From NCBI GenBank assembly GCA_036405815.1, contig DASWWX010000019.1, positions 22,685 to 86,684 on the forward strand: a stretch of 64,000 nt of DNA, in the 5' to 3' direction. The DNA is from Solimonas sp036405815 (lineage in GTDB: Bacteria > Pseudomonadota > Gammaproteobacteria > Nevskiales > Nevskiaceae). Shown piece after piece: positions 42,673 to 51,294 of this stretch (position 1 is its first letter; every line of letters begins with the position of its first letter). The position numbers were made by a program, and so were the translations under genes. The notes under the pieces were generated by a model. It was not told the origin of the DNA and did not search any database. It was given only the letters and a program-made list of their open reading frames with translations.

Positions 42673-43695
42673 GTGAAACGTATCCGCCCCATTCGCCGAG
42701 ACGACCTCGATGCGCTGCTGCACATGGCGCAGACTGCGGGCGCGGGCTTCACGTCGCTGCCGGCCGATCGCGGCTTTCTCGCCGACAAGATCGAGCGGTC
42801 CCTGCAGTCCTTCGCCGCCGATGTGAAAGCGCCGGGACCCGAGCGCTATCTGTTCGTGCTGGAGGATGCAGGTAGTGGCGAGGTCGGTGGCTGCTGCGCC
42901 ATCGAAGCGGCCTGCGGTCTGGATGAAGCGTTCTACAACTACCGCGTCGGCCTCACGGTGCATGCCAGTCGCGAACTGGACGTCTATAAGCAGGTGCCGA
43001 CGCTATACCTGTCCAACGACCTGACCGGCACCTCCGTGCTCTGCTCGCTGTACCTGCGTCCGGAGTTCCGGGCCGGCGGCGCCGGCCATCTCCTGTCGCG
43101 CTCGCGTTTCCTGTTTGTCGCCAGCTTCGCGCAACGTTTCTCGAAGAAGTTGATTGCAGAGATGCGCGGCGTCTCCGACGAGGATGGCCGCTCGCCGGTC
43201 TGGGAGGGCCTGGGTCGCCACTTCTTCCATATCGGCTACGGCGCCGCCGAGCAGGTGGTCGGCCAGGGCAACAAGGCCTGCATCGCCGAGCTGATGCCCA
43301 AGCATCCGATCTACACCGTGCTGCTGCCCGAGGAGGCGCAGGCGGTGTTGGGCCAGGTGCATCCGCAGACGGCACCGGCCCTGCACCTGCTGCAGCAAGA
43401 AGGATTCCGCTACCAGGGCTACATCGACATTTTCGACGGCGGCCCGACCGTCGAAGCCCTGGCCAGCGACGTGCGCTCGATTCGCGATACCCAAGCGCTG
43501 ACCGCTTCGATCGTTGCACCTGCTCACGACCGGGTTCCGCATCTGATCTCCAACACGCGCCTTGACGATTTCCGCTGCGTGCTGGCGCCGGCGTTCATCG
43601 ATGGACAGACGATCGCCATCGATCGCGAGACGGCCGCCGCGCTCGAAATCGGTGAGGGCGACATCGTGCGGTGCATCGCCGTCGAAGGAGGCTGA
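42673..43695 (+). CDS. astA: arginine N-succinyltransferase AstA
   Basis: AstA transfers succinyl from succinyl-CoA to arginine, the first AST step. The GTG at 42673 gives 340 residues, the family size, and the start MKRIRPIRRDDLDALLHMAQ. The frame is open further upstream into the lipoprotein gene, which is rejected. Characteristic blocks are GAGFTSLPADRGFLADKIER, YNYRVGLTVHASRELDVY, TLYLSNDLTGTSVLCSLYL and GLGRHFFHIGYGAAEQVVGQ. GNKACIAELMPKHPIYTVLL follows. It is 1 bp upstream of the astD ATG. Confidence 0.96.
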   Translation: MKRIRPIRRDDLDALLHMAQTAGAGFTSLPADRGFLADKIERSLQSFAADVKAPGPERYLFVLEDAGSGEVGGCCAIEAACGLDEAFYNYRVGLTVHASRELDVYKQVPTLYLSNDLTGTSVLCSLYLRPEFRAGGAGHLLSRSRFLFVASFAQRFSKKLIAEMRGVSDEDGRSPVWEGLGRHFFHIGYGAAEQVVGQGNKACIAELMPKHPIYTVLLPEEAQAVLGQVHPQTAPALHLLQQEGFRYQGYIDIFDGGPTVEALASDVRSIRDTQALTASIVAPAHDRVPHLISNTRLDDFRCVLAPAFIDGQTIAIDRETAAALEIGEGDIVRCIAVEGG

Positions 43696-43696
43696 C

Positions 43697-45163
43697 ATGA
43701 AAGGCGCCCTGTACATCGACGGGACCTGGCGCAACGGCAGCGGCGCTTACTTCGAGCGGCGCGAGCCGGCAGACGACCAGCTCGTCTGGCAAGGGCATGC
43801 CGCCAGCGCGGACGACATCGATGCCGCATTCGTCGCCGCACGCCGCCAGTTCGAAACCTGGTCGCGGCTCGACACCGCCGAACGTGAAGCACTGCTGCGC
43901 GCGTTTGCCCAGCAACTGGAATCCGGCAAGGAGGCACTGGCGCGCACGATTGCGGAGGAAGTCGGCAAGCCGCTGTGGGAGGCGCGCACCGAAGTCGCGA
44001 CGATGATCGGCAAGATCGAACTGTCGATCCGCGCCTTTCGAGAACGCACCGGCGTGCGTGAACTGCCGGCCGATGGCGGACGTCACGTGCTGCGTCATCG
44101 CCCGCACGGCGTGGTCGCCGTCTTCGGCCCCTACAACTTTCCGGGTCATCTGCCGAACGGCCATATCGTGCCGGCACTGCTGGCCGGCAATTGCGTGCTG
44201 TTCAAGCCCAGCGAACTGACCCCCGCCACGGCCGAAGCGACGCTGAAGCTCTGGCAAGCCGCCGGTCTGCCGGGCGGCGTGGTGCAATTGCTGCAAGGCG
44301 AGCGCGCGACCGGCGAGGCCATCGCGCGCCACCCCGATCTGGACGGCCTGTTCTTCACTGGCAGCTCGCGCACCGGCGAACTGCTGCATCGCCAGTTCGG
44401 CGGACAGCCCGGCAAGATGCTGGCGCTGGAGATGGGCGGCAACAATCCGCTGATCCTGCGGCCCCTCAAGCATCGGCGTGCCGCTTTGCACGACACCGTG
44501 CACTCGGCGTTCCTGACGGCCGGACAGCGCTGTACCTGCGCGCGTCGCCTGCTGGTACCGCAGGGCGACTTTGGCGACCGCTTTCTCGACGACCTGATCC
44601 AGATCACGCAGCAGCTACGCATCGATCGCTGGAATGCGGAGCCGCAGCCGTTCATGGGGCCGGTGGTATCCGGCCGCGTCGCCGAGTCGCTACTGGCTGC
44701 TCAGCGGAGCCTGCTGGATCGCGGCGCCCGCGCCCTGCTGCCGATGCGCCGTCTGGATCAGGGCGCGGCGTTCCTGACGCCCGGGCTGCTGGACGTTACC
44801 GCCGTGGCAGACCTGCCGGACGAGGAACACTTCGGCCCGCTGCTGCAGGTCCAGCGTTACGCACATTTCGACGAGGCCATCGCTTTGGCCAACCGGACCC
44901 GTTACGGGCTGTCTGCCGGCCTGCTCGGCGACGATGCGAGTGAATTCGAAACCTTCCTGCAGCGCGCGCGTGCCGGCATCGTCAACTGGAACCGGCCGAC
45001 GACCGGCGCCTCCGGCGCGCTGCCTTTCGGCGGCATCGGCGCCAGTGGCAATCACCGCCCCAGCGCCTGGTACGCCGCCGACTACTGTGCCTACCCGGTC
45101 GCCAGCGCCGAGACGAGCACGCCGACCGTGCCCGCCGCACTGGCGCCGGGCCTGACACTTTGA
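43697..45163 (+). CDS. astD: succinylglutamate-semialdehyde dehydrogenase AstD
   Basis: AstD oxidises N-succinylglutamate 5-semialdehyde to N-succinylglutamate with NAD. The ATG at 43697 follows AAGGAGG and gives 488 residues. Landmark blocks are FGPYNFPGHLPNGHIVPALL, FTGSSRTGELLHRQFGG and ALEMGGNNPLIL with the catalytic Glu. The catalytic Cys is in LTAGQRCTCARRLLVP, and the end has NWNRPTTGASGALPFGGIGA (an AstD-specific form) with SGNHRPSAWYAADYC. It is tightly coupled to astA and followed 7 bp later by astB. Confidence 0.96.
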   Translation: MKGALYIDGTWRNGSGAYFERREPADDQLVWQGHAASADDIDAAFVAARRQFETWSRLDTAEREALLRAFAQQLESGKEALARTIAEEVGKPLWEARTEVATMIGKIELSIRAFRERTGVRELPADGGRHVLRHRPHGVVAVFGPYNFPGHLPNGHIVPALLAGNCVLFKPSELTPATAEATLKLWQAAGLPGGVVQLLQGERATGEAIARHPDLDGLFFTGSSRTGELLHRQFGGQPGKMLALEMGGNNPLILRPLKHRRAALHDTVHSAFLTAGQRCTCARRLLVPQGDFGDRFLDDLIQITQQLRIDRWNAEPQPFMGPVVSGRVAESLLAAQRSLLDRGARALLPMRRLDQGAAFLTPGLLDVTAVADLPDEEHFGPLLQVQRYAHFDEAIALANRTRYGLSAGLLGDDASEFETFLQRARAGIVNWNRPTTGASGALPFGGIGASGNHRPSAWYAADYCAYPVASAETSTPTVPAALAPGLTL

Positions 45164-45170
45164 ATCACAC

Positions 45171-46514
45171 ATGAACGCTGCGGTCGAAGCCAACTTCGAC
45201 GGGCTGGTCGGCCCCACGCACCACTACGCGGGCCTCGCGCTCGGGAATATCGCCTCGGCTCGCAATGCCGAGCAGGTCTCGAACCCGCGCGCCGCAGTGC
45301 TCGAGGGCCTGGAGAAAATGCGCGCCCTGTCGCACCTGGGATTGGCGCAGGGACTGCTGCCGCCACACGAACGCCCGCACCTGCCGACGCTGCGGCGACT
45401 CGGCTTCGCCGGCAGCGATGCGCAGATCCTGGAACAGGCCGCGCGCCGCGCGCCGGATCTGCTCAGCGCCGCGAGCTCCGCTTCGGCGATGTGGACCGCC
45501 AACGCCGCCACCGTCGCGCCCAGCGCCGACTGCGCCGACAGTCGCGTGCACTTCACACCGGCCAATCTCGTGGCCCATCTGCATCGCGCCATCGAAGCCG
45601 AGACCAGCGCGCGCATTCTGGCCGCCACCTTCGCCGACCCACGGCACTTCGCGCATCACGCGCCCTTGCCGGCGACCCCGGCGCTCGGCGACGAGGGTGC
45701 AGCCAACCACACGCGCCTGTGCAGCGACTATGGGGATGCAGGCCTGCATCTGTTCGTCCACGGTCGCGCAAATGCCGCTGACCCGCAGCCGCAGCGCTAT
45801 CCGGCGCGCCAGACCCGCCTGGCCGGCGAGGCGATTGCGCGCCTGCATCAGCTGGCACCGGACGCCGTGTACCACGCCCAGCAACAACCCGACGTGATCG
45901 ACCAGGGCGTTTTCCATAACGACGTCATCGCCGTCGGCAACCGCGAGCTGCTGCTGTATCACGCGCAGGCCTACACTCACCCCGCTGCACTGCGCGACTG
46001 GATCGCCACGAGCTGGCAGGGCGCGCGCCAGCCCGTGCTGCGCGAAGTCGCCGCGGCGCGCCTGAGCGTCACCGAGGCGGTCTCGTCATACCTGTTCAAC
46101 TCGCAGCTGGTCTGCCCGCCCGATGGCGGCATGCATCTGATCGTGGCGCGCGAGTGCGAGGAGCAGCCGCGGGTCTGGTCGCTGATCCGCGAACTCATTG
46201 ACGACCCCGCCACGCCGGTCAACACCGCACACGTGTTCGATCTGCGCCAATCCATGCGTAACGGCGGCGGTCCCGCCTGCCTGCGCCTGCGCGTCGTCCT
46301 CACGCCGCAGGAGCGTGCCGCGGTCAATCCCCGATCCTGGCTCGACGACATCCGTTACGCCGAACTGCGCGCCTGGGCGCTGCGCCACTACCGTGACCGA
46401 CTAACCGCCGCCGATCTGGCGGACCCGCAGCTCCTGAACGAATCGCGCACCGCACTCGACGAACTGACCCGGCTGCTGGGGCTGGGCGCGCTGTACGATT
46501 TCCAGCGCATCTGA
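45171..46514 (+). CDS. astB: N-succinylarginine dihydrolase AstB
   Basis: AstB converts N-succinylarginine to N-succinylornithine, CO2 and two ammonia. The 447-residue enzyme starts AVEANFDGLVGPTHHYAGLA and has MWTANAATVAPSADC. The catalytic Glu is in LGDEGAANHTRLC, His in DQGVFHNDVIAVGN and Cys in GGGPACLRLRVVL. NPRSWLDDIRYAELRAW completes the family pattern. The ribosome site is weak and the start lies 7 bp after astD. It is the third AST gene of the run; astC is 3.2 kb away on the other strand. Confidence 0.97.
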   Translation: MNAAVEANFDGLVGPTHHYAGLALGNIASARNAEQVSNPRAAVLEGLEKMRALSHLGLAQGLLPPHERPHLPTLRRLGFAGSDAQILEQAARRAPDLLSAASSASAMWTANAATVAPSADCADSRVHFTPANLVAHLHRAIEAETSARILAATFADPRHFAHHAPLPATPALGDEGAANHTRLCSDYGDAGLHLFVHGRANAADPQPQRYPARQTRLAGEAIARLHQLAPDAVYHAQQQPDVIDQGVFHNDVIAVGNRELLLYHAQAYTHPAALRDWIATSWQGARQPVLREVAAARLSVTEAVSSYLFNSQLVCPPDGGMHLIVARECEEQPRVWSLIRELIDDPATPVNTAHVFDLRQSMRNGGGPACLRLRVVLTPQERAAVNPRSWLDDIRYAELRAWALRHYRDRLTAADLADPQLLNESRTALDELTRLLGLGALYDFQRI

Positions 46515-46538
46515 CGCGCTTCACTCTCGACTCGCCTC

Positions 46539-47045
46539 ATGAACAACCCGCACTGGCGCTGGTACGCCTGGTCCCAGCTCGACCCGGACACGCTGTACGC
46601 CTTCCTCAAGCTGCGCAGCGACATCTTCGTCGTCGAGCAGAACTGTGTGTTCTCGGACATGGACGGCATCGACGCACGCTGCACGCACTTGTGCGGTCGC
46701 GACAGCCACGGCCGCCTGCTCGCCTATCTGCGCCTGGTGCCGCCCGGCGTCGAACGCCCGGCGCACATCACCGAAGGCACGCGCGCGAACGCCAGCGACG
46801 GCCCGGCATTGGGACGGCTGGTCGTCGATGCCGCCGCCCGCAATCGCGGCCTGGCCCGCGCGGCGGTGCAGGAAGGCCTGCGTCGCTGCGCGCACGATTA
46901 CGCCGGCCAGCCGGTGTACCTGTCGGCGCAGCAGCATCTGGAGCCGCTGTACGCCTCCCTCGGGTTTGTCGGCATTTCGCCGGCCTACCTGGAGGATGGC
47001 ATCTGGCACGTCGACATGCGCCGCCCGGCGGACGCGCCGGGCTGA
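46539..47045 (+). CDS. elaA: ElaA-family GNAT acetyltransferase
   Basis: ElaA is a GNAT-fold acetyltransferase of unknown physiological substrate. The 168-residue protein has the family opening FLKLRSDIFVVEQNCVFSDM with DGIDARCTHL. The acetyl-CoA loop is ALGRLVVDAAARNRGLARAA, and the C-terminus has QQHLEPLYASLGFVGISPAY followed by EDGIWHVDM. It starts 24 bp after astB, so it may be cotranscribed with the AST genes. Nothing indicates a functional tie to arginine breakdown. Confidence 0.88.
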   Translation: MNNPHWRWYAWSQLDPDTLYAFLKLRSDIFVVEQNCVFSDMDGIDARCTHLCGRDSHGRLLAYLRLVPPGVERPAHITEGTRANASDGPALGRLVVDAAARNRGLARAAVQEGLRRCAHDYAGQPVYLSAQQHLEPLYASLGFVGISPAYLEDGIWHVDMRRPADAPG

Positions 47046-47099
47046 GCCGCTATACTCGCCCGCAGTTCCGATCAGCCGCCGCGGCCACCTTCTCCGCAC

Positions 47100-48806
47100 A
47101 TGTACACCGAGTTCTTCCAACTCCGGGAAATGCCGTTCTCGATCACCCCGGATCCGGCCTATCTGTACATGTCGCCGCGCCATCAGGAAGCGCTCGGGCA
47201 CCTGCTGTACGGCACGGGCCAGTACGGCGGCTTCGTCCAGCTCACCGGCGAGGTCGGCACCGGCAAGACCACGATCATCCGTACGCTGCTGGAGCAGAAG
47301 CTCGCCAACCTCGACGTGGCGATGATCCACAACCCGCGCCAGAGCGAGCAGGAGTTCGTACAGTCGATCTGCGACGAACTGGGCATCGTCTATCCGCGCG
47401 AATCGCTCACGCTCAAGGTCCTGGTCGACGCACTCAACGAGCATCTGCTGCGCGCCCACGCCGAAGGTCGTCGCACCGTTGTCATCATCGATGAGGCGCA
47501 GAACCTGCAGCCGGCGGTACTCGAGCAGGTACGCCTCCTGACCAACCTGGAAACCAGCAAGGAAAAACTGCTGCGCATCATGCTGATCGGCCAGCCGGAG
47601 CTGTCGGCGCTGCTGGCCCGCCCCGACCTGCGCCAGCTCGCCAGCCGTATCACCGCGCGCTATCACCTGACGCCGCTGTCGGCGGCAGAAACGCGCGAGT
47701 ACATCGAACATCGCCTGCGCGTCGCCGGCACCACCGCCGAGATCTTCGGAGCGGCCGCTGCGCAACGCGTTTTCCAGTACGCACGCGGCGTGCCGCGCCT
47801 GATCAACATCATCTGCGACCGCGCGCTGCTCGGCGCCTACGCGCAGCAGACCCGGCGCGTCACCCCCGAGATCGTGCGCAAGGCCGCACAGGAGGCGATC
47901 GGTCACCTGCCGGGCGAGTTCGACCCGAAACAGCCGAAGCGCATGCGCTGGATCGAATACGGCTGGATCGGCGCACTGGTGCTGTGCTCGTCCCTGCTGA
48001 TCTGGAGCTTCATGCGTGACCGCGTGCCGGCCGCGAGCCCCGACACCACTGCCACGGCGACCGAGCCTGCGCCGACAACAGCGGAGGCGCCCGACGCCCG
48101 TGCCACGCCTTCGGCAACCATCGCCGCGCCGCCGCCGGCCGCGACGCCTGCGCCCCAGGTCCAGATTCCGAAGCAGGCCAGCGACGAAGGCGGCCTTGCG
48201 GCGCTGGCCGCAACCACGCAGCCCTTGAACGTCGTCGTCGGTCGCATGATCCGCCTGTGGGACACGCGCCTGAAAGTCGCGCGCGGCGAAAACGTCTGCG
48301 AAACGCTGAGCGGCAAGGGGCTGGAGTGCTACCGCAGCCGCGGCACCATGGCCGATCTGGGGCTCATGAACCGTCCGGCGGTGCTGACGCTGACGCTGCC
48401 GGATGAGGGGCCTCAGCACTTCCTGCTGCGCTCGCTCAGCACCACGCACGCCCAGATGGATACCGCCCTGGGCACGCTGCGACTGCCGATCGCCGAACTC
48501 GAATCGGCCTGGACCGGTGAATTCCTGTTGCTGTGGCGCCGTGAGATCAACACCAGCTACGTCGGCCCCGGCGTCGTCGGACCGGCCATCCCCTGGCTCT
48601 GGCAGCGGCTGGCCACACTCGGCGTCGCAGAGCTGCCGTCCCCGGTGCCGACACGCTATGAGGAGCGCCTGGGCGCGGCTCTGTCGGCGTTCCAGACCGA
48701 ACGCGGCCTGATCGTCGACGGCACTGCCGGCATCCGCACGTTGATCGCGCTGGGCGACGAACTGCCCGGCACCCCGACGCTCAGCGACACGAACCGCTCG
48801 CCATGA
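47100..48806 (+). CDS. gspA: type II secretion accessory AAA ATPase GspA/ExeA
   Basis: GspA/ExeA helps the type II secretin cross the peptidoglycan. The 568-residue protein has a cytoplasmic ATPase (MYTEFFQLREMPFSITPDPA, Walker A TGEVGTGKTTIIRTL, Walker B RTVVIIDEAQNLQP, and RLINIICDRALLGAYA). A transmembrane helix near residue 285-305 (WIGALVLCSSLLIWSF) comes next. An Ala/Pro linker leads to a periplasmic peptidoglycan-binding-type domain (LGAALSAFQTERGLIVDGTA with GIRTLIAL). It overlaps gspB by ATGA. The rest of the T2SS operon is not in the window. Confidence 0.92.
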   Translation: MYTEFFQLREMPFSITPDPAYLYMSPRHQEALGHLLYGTGQYGGFVQLTGEVGTGKTTIIRTLLEQKLANLDVAMIHNPRQSEQEFVQSICDELGIVYPRESLTLKVLVDALNEHLLRAHAEGRRTVVIIDEAQNLQPAVLEQVRLLTNLETSKEKLLRIMLIGQPELSALLARPDLRQLASRITARYHLTPLSAAETREYIEHRLRVAGTTAEIFGAAAAQRVFQYARGVPRLINIICDRALLGAYAQQTRRVTPEIVRKAAQEAIGHLPGEFDPKQPKRMRWIEYGWIGALVLCSSLLIWSFMRDRVPAASPDTTATATEPAPTTAEAPDARATPSATIAAPPPAATPAPQVQIPKQASDEGGLAALAATTQPLNVVVGRMIRLWDTRLKVARGENVCETLSGKGLECYRSRGTMADLGLMNRPAVLTLTLPDEGPQHFLLRSLSTTHAQMDTALGTLRLPIAELESAWTGEFLLLWRREINTSYVGPGVVGPAIPWLWQRLATLGVAELPSPVPTRYEERLGAALSAFQTERGLIVDGTAGIRTLIALGDELPGTPTLSDTNRSP

Positions 48807-49654
48807 GCTACATCCTCGAAGCCCTGCGCCGCGCCGAACGCGAGCGCCAGCTCGGCAAGACGCCGTCCGTCGAAGCACTGACGCAAGCGCGCCCGCCGCA
48901 AACATCCGCATCGCGACCTTCGCTGCAGCGCCTGCTCGCGGGCCTGACCTTACTGCTGCTCATCGTCGCAATCGCCTACTTCGCGTTGCGCGGCCCGGCG
49001 GATTCCGAACCCACCGCAGCCATATCTGAGCCGTCGGCTGCGCCGGTCGTCGCATCGACACCGCCCGCCGCGCCCGCTGCCTCCGAGCCCACGACCGCAC
49101 CGCCGGCCGCGCCGGCTCCCACCGCCACCGAATCCAAGCCCATCCACTACGGCCGCCCGCTGCAAGCCAGCATCGAGGCGAGCGAGGCCGCGTCCGTTAT
49201 CGAGGACGAAAGCGATCTCGGCTCTCTCGATGATCTGGCCGCGCCCTTCAACGGCAGCGATCGTGCCGCCGACATGGGCGACGTCGAATACGATGATTCC
49301 GGTGCGGATGCACCGGCACCGACGCGCGCCCAGGAACCAGAGCGCCGCGCAGCGCCGCCCGCCGCGAGCACATCGCCCCGCCCCGGCACCTCCGCGTCGT
49401 CGTCAGGGGCCGGCGCCGCTGAACCCCAGGCGCTGCGCGACATGCCCAGCGCTTACCGTGCACGCTTCCCGGCGGTCCGACTCGATGTTCACGTCTATAA
49501 CAACGACCCGTCGCGGCGCTGGATCATGGTCGACGGTCGCCGTTACCGCGAGGGCGAACCGCTGGCGTCCGGGCCGCGCATCGTCGTGATCCGCGATGAC
49601 GGCGTCGTCTTCGAGCACGCCGGCGAGCGCGTGCTGCTGCCGCTGACCCGCTGA
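48803..49654 (+). CDS. gspB: type II secretion accessory protein GspB/ExeB
   Basis: GspB partners GspA in secretin assembly. The 283-residue protein starts with the family signature MSYILEALRRAERERQLGKT, has one transmembrane helix (LLAGLTLLLLIVAIAYFALR, residues about 38-58), and a long Pro/Ala/Glu-rich periplasmic linker. The C-terminal GspB domain contains LRDMPSAYRARFPAVRLDVH and YNNDPSRRWIMVDGRRYREG. GPRIVVIRDDGVVFEHAGER closes it. It is coupled to gspA by an ATGA overlap, and the next gene converges. Confidence 0.92.
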   Translation: MSYILEALRRAERERQLGKTPSVEALTQARPPQTSASRPSLQRLLAGLTLLLLIVAIAYFALRGPADSEPTAAISEPSAAPVVASTPPAAPAASEPTTAPPAAPAPTATESKPIHYGRPLQASIEASEAASVIEDESDLGSLDDLAAPFNGSDRAADMGDVEYDDSGADAPAPTRAQEPERRAAPPAASTSPRPGTSASSSGAGAAEPQALRDMPSAYRARFPAVRLDVHVYNNDPSRRWIMVDGRRYREGEPLASGPRIVVIRDDGVVFEHAGERVLLPLTR

Positions 49655-49655
49655 A

Positions 49656-49680
49656 AGAAAAATCCCGCGACCCCGCGGGA
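49656..49680 (-). terminator. rho-independent terminator of the astC-type aminotransferase gene
   Basis: TCCCGCG and CGCGGGA make a 7-bp stem with a 4-base loop, followed by TTTTTCTTTC on the minus strand. It sits between convergent gspB and the aminotransferase. Confidence 0.78.
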
Positions 49681-49730
49681 GCGGAATCGCGGGACCGTAG
49701 GGTCTGCGAATGGCCGTTAGTCGCGGCGAC

Positions 49731-50954
49731 TCAAACCGGGCCGCTGCCGGTCAGCGTCACGCAAGCGCGTTCCAGACGCGCCAAGCCTTCCTGCAATTCG
49801 GCCTCGGTGATGTTCAGCGCTGGCGCGAAACGCAGCACGTCCGGGCCGGCCACCAGCAGCCAGACGCCTTCCTTGAGTGCGGCGTTGACCACGTCCTTGG
49901 CCCGTCCGTTCCAGGACTCGCTCATGGGCGCACCGACCAGCAGCCCCAGACCGCGTGCCGGACCGAATAGTCCGTAACGCGCGCTCAGTGCCGCCAGGCC
50001 GCTTCGCAGTTGCTCGGCACGGGCGCGAACGTTCTCGAGCACGACCGGGCGCGAGATTTCGTCCAGCACCGCACCGGCCACGGCGCAGGCCAATGGATTG
50101 CCGCCATAGGTCGAACCGTGCGTGCCGAACGCCAGCGCCTCGGCGATCTTCGCCGTCGTCAGCATCGCACCGATCGGGAAACCACCGCCCAGCCCCTTGG
50201 CGGTGGTCAGGACGTCCGGCGTCACCCCGAACTGCTGATAGGCGTACAGCGCACCGCTACGACCGTTGCCGGTCTGCACCTCGTCGTACACCAGCAACGC
50301 TTGATGGCGATCGCACAGCGCACGCGCCGCCTGCGCAAATTCGGGCGTCGCCGCCGTCACGCCGCCCTCGCCCTGCACCGGCTCCATGACCACCGCGCAG
50401 ACGCTGTCGTCCATCGCCGCTTCCAGTGCGGCAACGTCATTGAACGGCAGGTGACGAATGCCACCGGGCAGCGGCTCGAAGCCCTGCGTGTACTTGACCT
50501 GCCCGCCGACGCTGACCGTGAACAACGTCCGGCCGTGGAACGCGTTCACGAACGAAATGATCGTGTGCTTGTGTGCACCGAAGTTCGTCGAACCCCAGCG
50601 CCGCACCAGCTTGAACGCCGCCTCGTTGGCTTCGGCGCCGGAATTGCAGAAGAACACGCGCTCGGCGAAGGTCAATTCGGTCAAGCGACGCGCCAACTTC
50701 AGCGCCGGCTCGTTGGTCATGACGTTGGACAGATGCCAGAGCTTGGCCGCTTGCTCGGTCAGTGCGCGCTGCATCGCCGGGTGGGCGTGGCCCAGCACGT
50801 TGACGGCAATGCCGCCGGCCAGATCGACGTACTCGGTGCCCTGCTGATCCCAGAAACGCGAACCCTGACCGCGCACCGGAATCAGCGCGGCGGGCTGGTA
50901 GTTCGGGACCATCACTTCATCGAAGGTGGCGCGGGTGAGATCGGACATATCCAT
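49731..50954 (-). CDS. astC: class III aminotransferase (succinylornithine/acetylornithine, AstC/ArgD type)
   Basis: This PLP enzyme transfers the delta-amino group of N-succinylornithine or N-acetylornithine to 2-oxoglutarate. The 407-residue protein has YVDLAGGIAVNVLGHAHPAM, FFCNSGAEANEAAFKLVRRW, FHGRTLFTVSVGGQVKYTQGF-type core, VMEPVQGEGGVTAATPEFAQ and DEVQTGNGRSGALYAYQQFG. The PLP-binding Lys is in LTTAKGLGGGFPIGAML. Catabolic AstC and biosynthetic ArgD cannot be separated by sequence alone. Lying beside astADB favours AstC, but it is on the opposite strand with gspAB and elaA in between. MSDL two codons in is an alternative start. Confidence 0.86.
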   Translation of the reverse strand: MDMSDLTRATFDEVMVPNYQPAALIPVRGQGSRFWDQQGTEYVDLAGGIAVNVLGHAHPAMQRALTEQAAKLWHLSNVMTNEPALKLARRLTELTFAERVFFCNSGAEANEAAFKLVRRWGSTNFGAHKHTIISFVNAFHGRTLFTVSVGGQVKYTQGFEPLPGGIRHLPFNDVAALEAAMDDSVCAVVMEPVQGEGGVTAATPEFAQAARALCDRHQALLVYDEVQTGNGRSGALYAYQQFGVTPDVLTTAKGLGGGFPIGAMLTTAKIAEALAFGTHGSTYGGNPLACAVAGAVLDEISRPVVLENVRARAEQLRSGLAALSARYGLFGPARGLGLLVGAPMSESWNGRAKDVVNAALKEGVWLLVAGPDVLRFAPALNITEAELQEGLARLERACVTLTGSGPV

Positions 50955-51082
50955 GAACCTCTTCGTTTCAGACTACAGGATGGGGGAACCGATGCGCTCA
51001 GTCATCGCTGGTTCCCGAAACCCCCACCCGGTTGGCCCCGTCGTTTCGGAGCTTTAGGCTGCAATCGCGGACCCGAAACGAC

Positions 51083-51104
51083 AAAAGGCGGCCTATGGGC
51101 CGCC
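51083..51104 (-). terminator. terminator downstream of tRNA-Ala
   Basis: GGCGGCC and GGCCGCC stem around a short TATG loop, followed by TTTTGTC on the minus strand. It lies 30 bp past the tRNA 3' end. Confidence 0.7.
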
Positions 51105-51133
51105 CTGTGTCGTGACAGGTCCATCTGAAACTT

Positions 51134-51209
51134 TGGTGGAGCGGAGGAGGATCGAACTCCCGACCTCTGCATTGCGAACGCAGCGCTCTCCCAGCTGAGC
51201 TACCGCCCC
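51134..51209 (-). tRNA. tRNA-Ala (anticodon CGC)
   Basis: The 76-nt cloverleaf on the minus strand has an acceptor stem GGGGCGG with CCGCTCC, including the G3:U70 wobble that identifies tRNA-Ala. The D arm has AGCTCAGCTGGGAGAGC, the anticodon loop is T-T-C-G-C-A-A (CGC), and the T arm has GAGTTCGATCCTC. CCA is encoded. It reads GCG, a frequent alanine codon here. Confidence 0.96.
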
Positions 51210-51294
51210 ACACGAGGACGCGTATTCTACTGATCAGCGCCCAAAACGCCAGTTCGGCCGTACCGTTGCCTGAACGATTCCACGGAGATCGCCC

